Of a stretch of DNA of 64,000 nucleotides, positions 23,097 to 35,746 are shown in pieces (positions within the stretch are counted from its first letter, which is position 1; every line of letters begins with the position of its first letter). The position numbers and the translations under genes are program-made. The notes under the pieces were generated by a model. It did not search any database. It was not told the DNA's origin and was given only the letters and a program-made list of their open reading frames with translations. The stretch is from Torreya grandis (lineage: Eukaryota > Streptophyta > Pinopsida > Cupressales > Taxaceae), in contig JARHVA010002127.1 of assembly GCA_037957365.1 (NCBI GenBank), positions 2,560,501 through 2,624,500 of the forward strand, given 5' to 3'.

Positions 23097-24387
23097 TGTA
23101 GACATTAATATTTGGTATTAGACACTTTAAAATGTGAGTTTTGACCAAAATTTAATATACATGATTTGTGCACACATAATTAAATCTTGCTAATAATCTT
23201 TCCTAACCATTCTCCTATCTATGGGCCCAACCTTCCCTAATTATCATTAATGATACATAATAATTACCTAGTATCTACATGAACACCTTATTAACATACT
23301 TAGACTATCTCTTGATCTTAGATAATTAATTATTTATTTTTAGACTAGTCCTTCCATAGTCATATGTAGTTACCAAAGCCATTTTATTTAACCAGATTCA
23401 CCTACATAACATTTAGTGATTATTTTCCTAGATTTAAATTCTTCCTATTATTTGGAATGCATGTTTTAAATGCCAATTTGAAGGTAAATTACCCAAGAAT
23501 TCATATATTTATAAAAAGATAGAATAATATTATTCTTAAATAGAACATACCTATCAATCACTATAAAACATATGCATATTGAAAGGATATTACCTAAATC
23601 TTCCAAATCTAAATACACTCAAAGAATAGGTCTTAAACAAAGTCTGAATATAATTTCAAGGTGAATATTATAGGTTTTTATGTGTGGAAACACATATACA
23701 TGATTGTAAAACATATTATTATTATTACATTGATTACACACACTCATATAGGTAAGAGAGCGATGTGTGGTTTGATCTCTCTTAAAATTATTATAACATA
23801 GGTAGTGCTTAGCCACTCAACATTTGCTGATTGAGGTCAACTCAACCCATCCTTTCTAACACTTTTTCCTATGTCATATTCATCTATAGATTGAAAGCTA
23901 TGGTTTTTAAGAAAATACAAGAAAAACATAGCTACTCATATAAGTCCACATAAATATGAATATGCAAAAAAAATTATAGTCACAATCACAGTGATCCAAA
24001 CTATAACAAATCCACACATGCCTCTTAGATGAATCCAATAAAGCATAGATCAATTTGGCTATTACAAGTGTTTCATTTGGTTATTATAGATATCCATCTA
24101 ATTCCATACTCATATTAATAGGTTTTACAACCTATTTCCTAATTTGAGTCAACATAGAGTCCCTATAAATATTTTTTATGATTTTACACTTTCATACACC
24201 TGCACAAAGCTTAAACAAGCTAAGTACCCTATCTTATAGGTCATTTCTATAAATAGTAGATTGTAATAAATTAGTTATAATTTGTTGTTAGAATCAAATT
24301 TTATTGATTTATACATATTCTATACAATCTAATCAAACTCAATTTTTTGTATTATTTAGATAATTAAATCCAAAATCAATTAAAACA
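23097..24387 (+). repeat. Gypsy-type LTR, unit A
   Basis: TGTAGACATT to TTAAAACA, 1291 bp, followed three bases later by TAGTGAACACA. Contains ATAGGTAGTGCTTAGCCACTC, the counterpart of the conserved core of the 18508 LTR. Confidence 0.75.
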
Positions 24388-24390
24388 CAA

Positions 24391-24401
24391 TAGTGAACAC
24401 A
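24391..24401 (+). other. Degenerate primer binding site, unit A
   Basis: TAGTGAACACA sits at the same offset from the LTR end as TGGTGAACCCA at 8145. Confidence 0.5.
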
Positions 24402-25372
24402 ATCCTTGTCTTGAAAAAAAAACCATAGGTTTCATTAAGGTTTCCTTCTAATTTCCAAAGTTTTCAGTATTTTGTATTTAAATGCCATTTTTAGATGTAA
24501 ATTTTTATTTATCCTCATAGGTATCATTCTTATCTTAAGGCTTTTAATCCTTCAAACCCTATATTTATTTATTGAGCACAACCAAACCCTACATTTTCCT
24601 TTTATGTTTCCTTATATATTCTTAGGGTTTTATATTTATGCATTAGGGTTTAATACTTGATTTTTGAGTTCCCCTAATCACACACATAAATATAAATTTT
24701 ATCTTTTCCCATAGTTTTTGTGTTTATTTTTCTATTAGGGTTTCATATCTTATGATTTTAAATTGTACCCATACATCTGTGGCTCATATATGATTCAAAA
24801 CAAATCTATTTTTGAAACACTCTAATTTTTTTTCTTAGTCATATTGATTGGAATAAAACCCTATTTATGTTGGAAAAAAATTATATGATTTTTTTTGGAA
24901 TTAGGGTTTTAGTATTTATAGTACATTCATCTTATAAGGCAAAAAATATCTATGTTAATTTTTTTTAATTTATTTCATTTATATATTGATATTTAACGAA
25001 AAGACTTTTTTAATTCATTAAAATTTTATTTGGGTAGCTGGTTATTTATTTTGGGCATTATGAAATGGTTATAATGGATGTACATAGTATATGTTTTCTA
25101 ATTCAAGCTATGATAGTTATTATTAAATGTTTCTTTCCTAAAACATACAATACATTTCATAATAACGTAATGAAATGGGTCAAACTCATGTGCAATAAAT
25201 TTAAGGCTTAAATTAATAATGGATAATATTTCACTCTCCTTAGCAATTCATATTGTATAAATATAGAATTTGAGATGCTTCCATTTACAGCTAAATGTCA
25301 TAGGACATGTGTGACTCCTTCCATAGACTTTGAGGTCATCTTAGTTACTATCTTTCTCCTATTATTTTCCTA
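24402..25372 (+). other. Gypsy-type leader, unit A
   Basis: About 970 bases with no gag-like frame. A 62-codon hydrophobic frame at 24472-24660 has counterparts in B and C, but its changes are mostly amino-acid changing, so I do not call it a gene. Confidence 0.5.
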
Positions 25373-25960
25373 ATGCTTATACTTTATGTCACAACCCATG
25401 CTATTACAATAAAAAGATGTAGGGTGTCCCATAATGTGTGGAAAAATAGAGTTAGTCAAAAGTTTCCTCCTTATCTCCCTCCACCTCTCATGATGCCTAC
25501 TAATTCAACTAAAGGGTATGACATCATTAATCAACTTAATATTACTATAGCTAAGATCTCCATACTAAAATTATTCAAGAGGTCAATTATTTACAAAGAT
25601 ATCCTATATGTATTATGTGACATAATTATACCAAATAATGTAGAACCAACCTATTTTACATCCATGGTTAACACATTGAAGAATAGTAAATACATGATAT
25701 CTTTTGAAAAGAATTACTTGCCTCCCAACACACTATAAATAAATATATACTTTTGTTTATTCAAGTTAAAATAAAAAATACATGCGTTATATGGATCTTG
25801 ATAGATAATGGCTCAAGATTAAACATATGCAATGTCACATTCTTATAAACATGGCTATGAATATGGACTCTATTCAAAAATGAAATAATAACATCATAGA
25901 TTTAATAATGTTCCTTGCCAAGCACTAGGATCAACTAGTTTGGACATAACAAGAGGCACC
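25373..25960 (+). pseudogene. Ty3/gypsy protease and preceding linker, unit A
   Basis: The open stretch 25373-25738 carries the linker: PYLPPPLMMP, GYDIINQLNITIAKISILKLF, KDILYVLCDI, PTYFTSMVNTLKNS. This matches the YD(I/L)..QL...PAKIS(L/I) block that precedes protease in many plant gypsy polyproteins. The active site WILIDNGSRLNIC follows in another frame, with D-N-G intact at 25804-25812, then DLIMF and ALGS.. remnants. The rest of the protease is deleted at about 25958, before the LLG.PWIH block that B and C partly keep. The element would therefore make only a linker peptide. There is no RT downstream. Confidence 0.75.
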
Positions 25961-26409
25961 AAGTATTTGTCTCATCTATATTATACACTTATTAGTCTAG
26001 GATAATATAAAGATGATTCCAATGTGAATATAGATATGATCCCAATGTAATAAGAAATATAAAAGTGGATAAGGTAAAGTAAAACCTTAAAAATACTCAT
26101 AAGGATACACATGAAAATACTTACTAAAATGTAGGTAGCATCCCCCCTAATATCCTTAATATCATCCAAAATTAAAGTACCAGTGTGGATTAAAAAATCT
26201 ATCCCTCCACACGTGCATGATATCACCATGACGGGGTAGATCTTAATCAAGCTGATCCATAAAAATTTTAAAAGAAGGGGTCTTAATTATTTTTATGAGC
26301 TCTTAATGGGACTTCCCACTCATTTGTGTCTTACTTCTCTCTGCTTCATCTAAAAGCTTCATCTCTCCTAGCTTGAATCTGCATTAGCATCCCCCATAGG
26401 TGGTGATAG

Positions 26410-27620
26410 GGATCAAATATAACTAATATCTTGAAAGGATGTCTATGAGTAAAAGAAAGTTTGGAAGAAGCTTAAAAAGGGGGGCCTCATAGAATTTATG
26501 GAATAGGTCACTGAGCATAACGTCAAGATTGCCTAAGACTTTATGGTAACTTGGATAAAGTGTAAGGTTTTTATATGAGGTATTACCATTAATGTCTCAA
26601 AAGTGTATATTGGTGATGCCATCGATATGTCATGCACTAGTGCTAAGGAATTCAAGGACCAGTCAAAAAAGTAAGAGTCCCTACAATGGTTCTTTAAAAT
26701 AAATAATTTTATGTAGGTGGATAAGAAAGGGTTCCCCATGGGCTAACCTCCCATGTTACTAGCCATAAATTTGCCTTTAGATCATGTGATATATGATGTT
26801 AAAAGGTAAATATACACTAATCTTTTCTCACCATTTTATACTTCTAAATAATTTCGTTGGGTATAAAATTAGTCTACCCTATTTCTTGCTCAAGTCCCTT
26901 GAGAACACGATCCTACTTCACCAAGTAAATGATACCAATCCCATTCTACATCAAGGCTTGATCTTCATCCTTGTTAAGCATGACCAAGCCATTTTAGGCC
27001 AAGAGGTTCCCACTAAGGTTTCCTCCTCTAGGGAGACTCCCTAGAGGAGGATCCCATCCAGGGGTCTTACCAGATTTTTGAGTGCACCCCATAGAATAGC
27101 TTATCTTAGTCCCTCATAGATGACCTCCATATCAAATTATTATTTATTCTCTAACCAAAACCAATTGAGCTAGGGACCCATGTAAAATTAGCCTAGAAAG
27201 GGAAGGCCATGGTTATGAAGGAATTGTAAAGAAATAAATAGCTGCTCAAAAAATTTAACACAAAGGTACAATAGGCTAGATTTGGCCTAGTTAAACTTAT
27301 CTAAGATTGGAATGCATTACATAGACAAGATGAAGCAAATATCTGAGCCTTTATTCACTTTACACAACCCCTTCAAACCCCTACTTTGTCATCTCTTAAG
27401 GCTTTAAAATTCCCCCTTGGATACCCCAAATGGAGTCCCCCCAAATAGTTTCCCTTGCAAGTAAAAGGTAAGAAACATCCCAGAATGATCCTCCTTGACA
27501 AAGTGGTGAAAGGCCCCAAAAATCATACTCTGGCCAAAGTTTCAAATGACAAACCAACCATCCAAAAAAAGGACACTATTGAAGCTGAAGACCCTTAGGA
27601 GGGACCATCCTCCTAGTTTT
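26410..27620 (+). pseudogene. Second reading frame of the gypsy-type unit, unit A
   Basis: A coding trace on the plus strand, broken by TAG stops and at least one frameshift. First part: GITINVSKVYIGDAIDMSC, KEFKDQSKK, ESLQWFFKINNF, DKKGFPMG, INLPLDHVIYDV. Second part (26793-27044): FSHHFILLNNFVGYKISLPY, FLLKSLEN, NPILHQGLIF. The C-terminal part is basic (VKGKKHPRMILLDKVV). All blocks recur in B and C. The pattern (G-I-T-I..., hydrophobic hH.hLLN.F, LP(Y/F)(F/Y)LL.SL) reminds me of gag-like or accessory proteins of plant LTR elements, from memory only. Its position after the protease is unusual. Function unknown. Open frames on the opposite strand (such as 26533-26739) look like shadows. Confidence 0.55.
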
Positions 27621-28183
27621 GCTATGTTTTCCCATTTTTTGCTTCCATTCTAAGTACTATTTTTTGCTTTTTGGTTCCTCGGCCCTAGTTGGTCTGTTTA
27701 AAATTTTATAATTCACTTTTATGGTTCCAGGTCCCTGTAAAACCTAGCTTTTAAGATATCAAATAAAAAATACTTTTTAAAATATAATTGCATGACATTA
27801 TTTGATTCTAAATGTTCCATTGAAGCATTTTTTAATCAAATCCAACATAACTAGAGAAAAAGAGGCACAACACATTGCATAATACATTAAAAGAGCACAC
27901 AAAGAATTTATGATAAATTTAGTAGACAATTTAAATCTCATGGATAAATAACTAGATATTAGATTATATATTATAAAGGTAAAATATAAAATGAATATTA
28001 TACTATAAATGTTAATTGATAATCATTTCATTCCTTTACCTTATATTCAACATAGATATCATGATCAATTATAGTATCAAAAAGGGAAATCATATTTTTA
28101 TTACCATAAAATAATTGGACATTACATAGATAATTTTTTGGGAATTAAAATGACATAGTAAAAGTTTTAAATATTAAGGCATG
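27621..28183 (+). other. Unit A tail, non-coding
   Basis: 3' part of the unit with AGAGAAAAAGAGGCACAA (27853) and AATAATTGGACATTACATAGATAA (28108). No gene. It ends abruptly in unit B's LTR at GGCATGATGTTTTAAATG. Confidence 0.7.
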
Positions 28184-29125
28184 ATGTTTTAAATGTCAAT
28201 TTGAAGGTAAATTACCCAAGAAGTCATATATTTATACAAAGTTGGCATAATCTTATTATTATATATAACCTACCTATCAATCACCTATCAATCACTTTAA
28301 AACATATTCACATTGAAAGGAGCTTACCTAAATCTTCCAAATCTAAAAAACCTCAAATAACAGGTCCTAAGCCAAGTCTGAATACCATTGCAAGGTCAAT
28401 TTTATAGGGGTTTTATGTGTAAAAACACATATACATGATTGAAAAACATATTATTATTATTATTAAAATAATTACACACACTCATATAGGTAAGAGAAAT
28501 ATGTGTGGTTTTATCCCTCTTAAAATTATTATAACATAGGTAGTGCTTAGCCACTCAACATTGGGTGATTGAGGTCAACTGAACCCATCCTCTCTAACCC
28601 TTTTTTCTATGTCATATTCATCTACAGATTGCAAGCTAAGGTTGTTAGCAAAAGAAAAGGAAAATATAGCTACTCATATAAGTCCACATAAATATTAATA
28701 TTAAAAAATAATTATAGTCACAATCATAGTGATCCAAACTATAACAAATCCACACATGCCTCCTAGATGAATCCAAAAAAGCATAGATCAATTTGGATGT
28801 TACAAGTGTTTCATTTGGTTATTATAGCTATCCATCCAATTCCATACTCATATTAATAGGTTTTAAAACCTATTTCCTAATTTGAGTCAACATAGAGTCC
28901 CTATAAATATTTTTTATGATTGTACACTTGCATACACCTGTAAAAAAATTAAAAAAGCTAAGTACCCTATCTTCTAGGTAATTTCCATAAAAAGTAAATT
29001 ATAATAAATTAGTTATAATTTGTTGTTAGAATCAAATTTTCTTTATTTATACATATTATATACAATCTAATCAAACTCAATGTTTTGTATTATTTAGATT
29101 TTATAATCTAAAATCAATTAAAACA
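28184..29125 (+). repeat. Truncated gypsy-type LTR, unit B
   Basis: The 3' 942 bases of the LTR, ending TTAAAACA, followed by CAC and TAGTGAACACA (29129-29139). Confidence 0.75.
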
Positions 29126-29128
29126 CAC

Positions 29129-29139
29129 TAGTGAACACA
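29129..29139 (+). other. Degenerate primer binding site, unit B
   Basis: TAGTGAACACA, same offset from the LTR end as in A and C. Confidence 0.5.
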
Positions 29140-30076
29140 ATCCTTGTCTTGAACACAAAAAACCATAGGTTACCTTAAGGTTTCCTTCTAATTTCCCAAG
29201 TTTTCAGTTTTTTGTATTTAAATGTCATTTTTAGATGTAAATTTTTATTTATCCTCACAGGTATCATACTTATCTTAAGGATTTTAATCCTTCAAACCCT
29301 ATATTTATTTGTTGAGCATAACCAAACCTTACATTTTTCTTTAGTGTTTCCTTCTATATTCTTAGGGTTTTATATTTATAAATTAGGGTTTCATACTTGA
29401 TTTTTGAGTTCCCATCATCACACACATAAATTTGAATTTTTATCTTTTCCCCTAGTTTTTCATGTTTATTTTTCTATTAGGGTTTCATCTCTTATGATTT
29501 TAAACTATACCCATACATCTGTGGCTCATATATGATTCAAAACAAATCTATTTTTGAAACACTCTAATTTTTTTTCTTAGTCATATTGATTGGAATAAAA
29601 CCCTATTTATTTTGGCATAAAATTTTATGGATTTGTTGGAATTAAGATTTTAGTATTTTTAGTAAATTCATCTTATAAGGTAAAAAAATATATGTTAAAT
29701 TTTTTTAATGTATTTCATTTATATATTGATATTTAACAAAAACACTTTTTTTAATTCCTTATGGTTTTATTTGGGTAGTTGGTTATTTATTTTGGGCATT
29801 ATGAAATGGCTATAATGGATGTAGATAGTATATATATATATATTCTAATTCAAGCTATGGTAGTTATAATTAAATGTTTCTTTCCTGAAACATACACTAT
29901 ATTTCACAATAACGTAATGAAATGGGTCAAACTCATGTGCAATAAAATTAAGGCTTAAATTAATAATGGATAATATTTCACTCTTATTAGCAATTCATGT
30001 TGTATAAATATATAATTTGAGATGTTTCAAGTTACACCTAAATGTCATAGGGCATGGGTGACTGCTTCCGTAGACT
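29140..30076 (+). other. Gypsy-type leader, unit B
   Basis: Non-coding leader colinear with 24402-25372. No gag. Confidence 0.5.
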
Positions 30077-31310
30077 TTGAGGTCATTTAGCTACTATCTT
30101 TCTCCTATTATTTTCCGAATTATTATAATTTATGTCAGAACCCATATTATTACAATAAAAAGATGTAGGGTGTCCCACAATGTGTGGAAAATTAGAGGTA
30201 GTCAAAAATTTCCTCCTTATCTCCCTCCACCTCCCATGATACCTAATAATGCAACTAAAGGGTATGATATCATTAATCAACTTAATATTACCCTAGTTAA
30301 GATCTCCATACTAAAATTATTCAAGAGGTCAATTATTTACAAGGATATCTTATATAATGTATTATGTGACATAATTATACCAAATAATGTATAACCAACC
30401 TATTTTACATCCATGGTTAACACATTGAAGAATAGTAAATACATGATATCTTTTGAAAAGAATTACTTGCCTCCCAACACACTATAAATAGATATATACT
30501 TTTGTTCATTCAAGTCAAAATAAAAATACATGTGTTAAATGGATTTTGATAGATAATGGCTCAATATTGAACATATGAAATATCACATTCTTATAAAAAT
30601 GGGTGTGAATATGGACTCTATTCAGAAATGAAATAAGAACATTAGAGATTTAATAATGTTGCTTGCCAAACACTAGGATCAACTAGTTTGGATATCACAA
30701 GAGACACCGAGACACTATATACTATGTTTCATATGATGCCTCATTACTTACATTATAACATACTCTTAGGTATACCATTGATATATGTAATATAATCTAT
30801 ACCCTCTACTTTGCATTGATGCATCAATTTTATCCATAATGGATGTTTTGTACACATGTAATGTAAACAATGAACTATTTAAATAATGTAAATTAGCAGA
30901 ACCAAGTGATGGATATAGTCCAAAATTTGATACTTTTCTATCTATTATATACCTCCATCATTTATCATACCACCAGATCGGATGTATACATATGAAATTA
31001 GTGAGTTACAATAATATAACTAAAAAGAGCCAACTATACATGAATTAAGCCATAAAAACCTAATAAATGACACATAAGAAGAGAAGATACCATATATTCT
31101 ATTAATATTCAATTTAAATGATAAAAATTATGTTTTCATAGAATAAGATTACAATAATAATAACATGAATGAAATCCCAAAGAAAATAGATGAATATATG
31201 TCTCATATATCCTATACACCCATTGGTCTAGGAGAATATAGAGATGATTCCAATGTAATAAGAAATATAAAAGTGGATAAGGTAAAGGAAAATATTAAAA
31301 ATAATCATAA
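30077..31310 (+). pseudogene. Ty3/gypsy protease with both linkers, unit B
   Basis: Linker: PYLPPPPMIP, GYDIINQLNITLVKISILKLF, then a TAA replaces the Glu codon seen in unit A (NNV-stop-PTYF). Active site WILIDNGSILNI with D-N-G intact at 30552-30560. In a shifted frame follow DTIYYVSYDASLL (protease flap side) and ILLGIPLIYVI-like and PSTLH-like blocks near 30760-30820. The C-terminal linker SDGYSPKFDTFL, then IGLGEY-like text near 31215, resembles VGPSEYKDDS of the 9-kb copy. The trace ends near 31310 without any RT. Many stops and at least two frameshifts make it non-functional. This copy also preserves the empty insertion site (AGATG at 31188-31192) that is filled by a copia element in unit C. 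Confidence 0.72.
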
Positions 31311-31619
31311 GGATACAAAAGAAAATACTTTTTAAAATGTAGTAGCATCCCCCTAATATATTTAATGCCATCCAAAATGAAAGTACTAATGTGGATTAAA
31401 AAATGTATCCCTTCACACATGCATGATCTCACCATGGTGGGGCAGATCTTCATCAAGCTGATCCATAATCATTTCAAATGAATGGGTCTTAATTATTTTT
31501 ATGAGATATCAATGTGACTTCCAACCCATTTGTGTCTTACTTGTCTTTACTCCATCTAGAAGCTTCATCTCTCTTAGCTCGACTCTGCATTCTCATTCCC
31601 CATGGGTGGTGATAGGGAT

Positions 31620-32815
31620 CGATTGGAACTAACATCCTAAAAATAGGTCTGTGAGCAAAAGAAAGTTTGGAAGAAGCTCAAAAAGGGGGGGCTCATGAAA
31701 TTTATGGAATAGGTCACTGAGCATAATGTTGAGATTTCTTGAGACTTTGTGGTAGCTTAGACAAAGTGGAAGGTTTTTATATGTGGCATTACCATTAATG
31801 TCTCAATAGAATTCATTAGTGATTCCATCATTATGTCATGCACTGGTGCCAAAGAATTTAAGGACCATTCAAAAAAGTAAGAGTCCCTACAATGGTTTTT
31901 CAAAATAAATGATATCATGCAGATGGACAAGAAAGGGTTCCCCATGGGTTGACCTCTCATGTTACTGGCTAAAAATTTGCCTCCAGATCATTTGATATAT
32001 GACGTTAGAAGGTAAATATAAACTAATATTCTCCCACCATTTTATACTTCTAAATAATTTCATTGGGTATAAAATAAATCTACCTTATTTCTTGCTTAAG
32101 TCCCTTGAGAACATGCTCTTACTTCACCAAGTAAATGATACCAATCCCATTCTGCATCAATGCCTGATCTTCCTTCTTGTTAAGCATGACCAAGCCATTT
32201 TAGGTGAGGAAGTTCTCCCTAGGGGTTCCTCCTTTGGGGAGGACTCCCTAGAGGAGGATCTCATCAAGGGGTCCTACTAATTTTTTAACTGTACTCCCCA
32301 GAATAACTTATCTCAATCCACCCTAGATGACCTCCCTCTCAAAATTTTGTTTATTCCCAAACCAAAACAAATTGAGATAGGGACCCCTATAAAATCAACC
32401 TAGAAAGGTAAGGCCATGGTTATAGATGAATTATAAAGAAATAAATAGCTTCTAGAAAATTTTAACACAAAGGTGCAATAGGTTGGTTTTGGCTTGGCAA
32501 AACTTATCTAGGATTGAAATGTATTACACAGAGAAGCTGAAGAAACTATCCAAGCCATTTTTCACTTTGCACAACCCTTTCAGACCCCTACTTTGTCTTT
32601 TCCTAAGGATTTAAAATCCCCCTTTAGGTTCCCCCAATGGAGTCCCCTTAAAAAGTATCCCTTACAGGTAAAAGGTAAGAAGTGTCCTAGAATGATCCTC
32701 CTCGACAAAATGGCTGAAGGCCCCAGAAACCATACTTAGGCAAAAGTTTCAAAGGACAAAATAACCATCACAAAAAAGGACACTACTGAAGTTTAAGACC
32801 CTTAAGAGGGACCAT
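31620..32815 (+). pseudogene. Second reading frame of the gypsy-type unit, unit B
   Basis: Same blocks as in unit A: FICGITINV-like (GMWHYH region near 31780), KEFKDHSKK, ESLQWFFKIND, DKKGFPMG, NLPPDHLIYDV; then in the frame open at 31999-32280 KYKLIFSHHFILLNNFIGYK, LPYFLLKSLENM, HQVNDTNPILHQ. C-terminal basic part with VKGKK. TAG stops occupy several of the same places as in unit A, so they predate the duplication. Function unknown; it may be a gag-like or accessory protein of a plant LTR element. Confidence 0.55.
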
Positions 32816-33434
32816 CCCCCTGGTTCTACCATGCTTTTTTATTTTTTTCTTCCATTCAAAGTACTATTTTTTGCTTTTTTATTTCTCAGCCCTAGTTGGC
32901 CTGTTTAAACTTTTATAATTCACTTTTATGGTTCTAAGTCCTTGTAAAACTTGGATTTTACCATATTAAATAAAAAATACTTTTTAAAATATAAGTGCAT
33001 GACATTATTTGATTCTAAAAGTTTCATTGAAGCTTTTTTTTGTCAAATCCAACATAGCTAGAGAATAAGAGGCACAACACATTACATAATACATTAAAGG
33101 AGCACACCAATAATTTATGATAGATTCAATAGACAATTTAAATCTCATGGATAAATAACTAGATATTAGATTACATATTATAAAGGTAAAATATAAACTA
33201 AATATTATACTGTAAATGTTAATTAATAAGAATTTCATTACTTTACCTTCTATTCGGCATAGAGATCATGATCAATTATAGTATCAAAAAGGAAGATCAT
33301 ATTTTTATTACCATAAAATAATTGGACATTACATAGATAATTTCAGGGCATTAAAATGAAATAGACAAAAGGTTTAAATATTAAGGCATGATTAGAATAA
33401 TATAACCATATGATAAGATACATGTCACAAATAG
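32816..33434 (+). other. Unit B tail, non-coding
   Basis: Complete tail, from CATTCAAAGTACTATTTTTTGC through AGAATAAGAGGCACAACACA to ACATGTCACAAATAG. No gene. Confidence 0.7.
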
Positions 33435-34447
33435 AACACATTATCACTTATCAAGAATGTTTTTTTTAACACATTAAAAATATCGTCACCTATTATCTAA
33501 TCCTACCTAAAAAAAATGCATGTCTCTTATTTGGGACAAACTCCTCAACTTTATGGGTTTTTAGGACAAACATGTTCAATTTATGAGTTTTCACCCTTTA
33601 ACTATGTGGACCAATTTTCAATTTGACATTGATCATGCACCTTTAAATTAGTAGAATCTTTAACTTAGTCATTCTATATTTTGATAGTCAACTAATGTGT
33701 AAAATTTATCCTAGGTCAGCCTATATAGAAGAGGTCTTGTAAAAAAAAATTTAAAGTGGAGGAGAGAAACATAATAGTAGTAGATAAACATATCACATAT
33801 CAAATCAAAAGGTAAATCCTAGATCTAAACATCAAATCCTTCATACTTATGACATTGCCATTGTATCTCAATCTCTCACATTTCCCTTGTGATAAAAGAG
33901 GTTATTATATTTCATGTAGCTACATCATAATTTATATGAAATAGGAGGTTAAAAACCATAAATAAAGACATTCCATCCACAAACTTACAATATAATGTGG
34001 AGGTTTGATTTTATGCATGCAAGACACATAGTTTGCAACACTACCTAGGCAGTTGCCTAACTACATTACTTTTGTTTGATTTTGGAGTGTCAAGGTCGGT
34101 CAAGGAGGAGATTCATATTTTATTTATATTATATTGAATAAATATATGAAGTGTGGGTAAATTCATAATAAGAAGGTGATAGAAATATCAACCTAAAAAA
34201 CCTTACTAGGATAGACATGGCCCTAATGGATTATCATGACTAGGTATATACAAGATGCATCCAAAAAGTTTTTGGTATTTCTAGGAGAATCATATAATTT
34301 ATATATCCTAGGATCAATTTTTAAATAGTAAAAATAGTTAGTATATAGGTTTATATTTTTAGAACAATGAACATGTGTGATCATTCCTTACCCATTTGCC
34401 ATTTATATTGCTTAGACTAGTTTCAATCTTATACTTGGACTTGCTTT
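33435..34447 (+). repeat. Lead segment X, copy 2
   Basis: Aligns with 22077-23096 from ACATTATCACTTATCAAGA to GACTTGCTTT. Small differences only, for example about 20 extra bases near 34138 (AATAAATATATGAAGT). Confidence 0.8.
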
Positions 34448-35732
34448 TGTAGACATTCATATTTGGTATTAGACACTTTAAAATGTGATTTTTGACCAAA
34501 ATTTAGTATACATAATTTGTGCACACATAATCAACTCTAGCTAATAATCTTTCCTAACCATTCTCCTATCTATGGACCCAACCTTCCCTAATTATCATTA
34601 ATGATACATAATAATTACCTAGTATCTACATGAACAACTTATTATCATACTTAGACTATCTCTTGATCTTAGACTAATTATTTATTTATTTTTAGACTAT
34701 TCCTTCCATAGTCATATGTAGTTACCAAAGCCATTTTATTTAGCCAGACTCACCCACATAACATTTAATGATTATTTTCTTAGATTCAAATCCTTCTTAT
34801 TATTTCAAACGTATATTTTAAATGTTAATTTGAAGGTAAATTCAAGAAGTCATATATTTATATAAATTTGGCATATTATTATTCTTATATATAACCTACC
34901 TATCAATCAATGTAAAACATATGCACATTGAAAGTAGCTTACCTAAATCTTACATATCTAAAAAACCTCAAAGAACAGGCCTTGAGCCAACTTTAAATAC
35001 AATTTCAAGGTCAATATTATAGGTTTTTATGTGTAGAAACACATATACATGATTTCAAAACATATTATTATTACACTGATTACAAACACTCATATAGGTA
35101 AGAGAGCGATGTGTGGTTTAATCCCTCTTAAAATTATTATAACATAGGTAGTGCTTAGCCACTCAACATTGGGTGATTGAGGTCAAATCAACCCATCCTT
35201 TTCTAACCCTTTTTTATATGTCATATTCATCTATAGATTGTAAGCTAAGGTTTTTAGGAAAAGACAAGGAAAACATAGCTACTCATATAAGTCCACATAA
35301 ATATGAATATGCAAAAAAATTTATAGTCACAATCACAGTGATCCAAACTTAACAAATCCACACATGCCTCCTAGATGAATCCAACAAAACATAGATCAAT
35401 TTGGATATTACAAGTGTTTCATTTGGTCATTACGACTATCCATCCAATTCCATACTCACATTAATAGGTTTTACAACCTATTTCCTAATTTGAGTCAACA
35501 TAGAGTCCTTATAAATATTTTTTATGATTTTACACTTTCATACACTTGCACAAAGCTTAAAAAAGCTAAGTACCCGATCTTCTAGGTCATTTCCATAAAT
35601 AGTAAATTGTAATAATTAGTTATAATTTATTGTTATAATAAAATTTTATTGATTTATACATATTCTATACAATCTAATCAAACTCAATGTTTTGTATTAT
35701 TTATATTTTAAAATCCAAAATCAATTAAAACA
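34448..35732 (+). repeat. Gypsy-type LTR, unit C
   Basis: TGTAGACATT to TTAAAACA, 1285 bp, closely similar to the unit A LTR and more distantly similar to 46754-48012. Confidence 0.75.
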
Positions 35733-35735
35733 CAC

Positions 35736-35746
35736 TAGTGAACACA
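35736..35746 (+). other. Degenerate primer binding site, unit C
   Basis: TAGTGAACACA three bases after the LTR end. Confidence 0.5.

Larger units (their letters stand above)
22077..28183 (+). repeat. Tandem array unit A
   Basis: Unit order: 1-kb non-coding lead (22077-23096), LTR (23097-24387), primer site, leader, protease (25373-25960), second reading frame (about 26410-27620), tail. It aligns with units B and C throughout. In a 185-base sample, A and B differ at about 8%. Unit A lacks about 500 bases after the protease (junction near 25958, CACCAAG to TATTTGTC) that B and C keep. Its tail is cut at ATTAAGGCATGAT, where it joins the interior of unit B's LTR. Confidence 0.85.
28184..33434 (+). 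repeat. Tandem array unit B, 5' truncated
   Basis: It lacks the 1-kb lead and the first 360 or so bases of the LTR: it starts at ATGTTTTAAATGTCAATTTG, equivalent to 23461. From there it is colinear with A and C and keeps the 500 bases that A has lost. Its tail is complete and joins the lead segment of unit C at ACAAATAG/AACACATTATCAC. Confidence 0.85.

Noticed and set aside
24472..24660. 62-codon hydrophobic frame with counterparts at 29212 and 35794
   Set aside because: It is open in all three units, but most differences between copies change the amino acid (about 10 of 62 residues between A and B), as expected for non-coding leader sequence rather than a selected protein.
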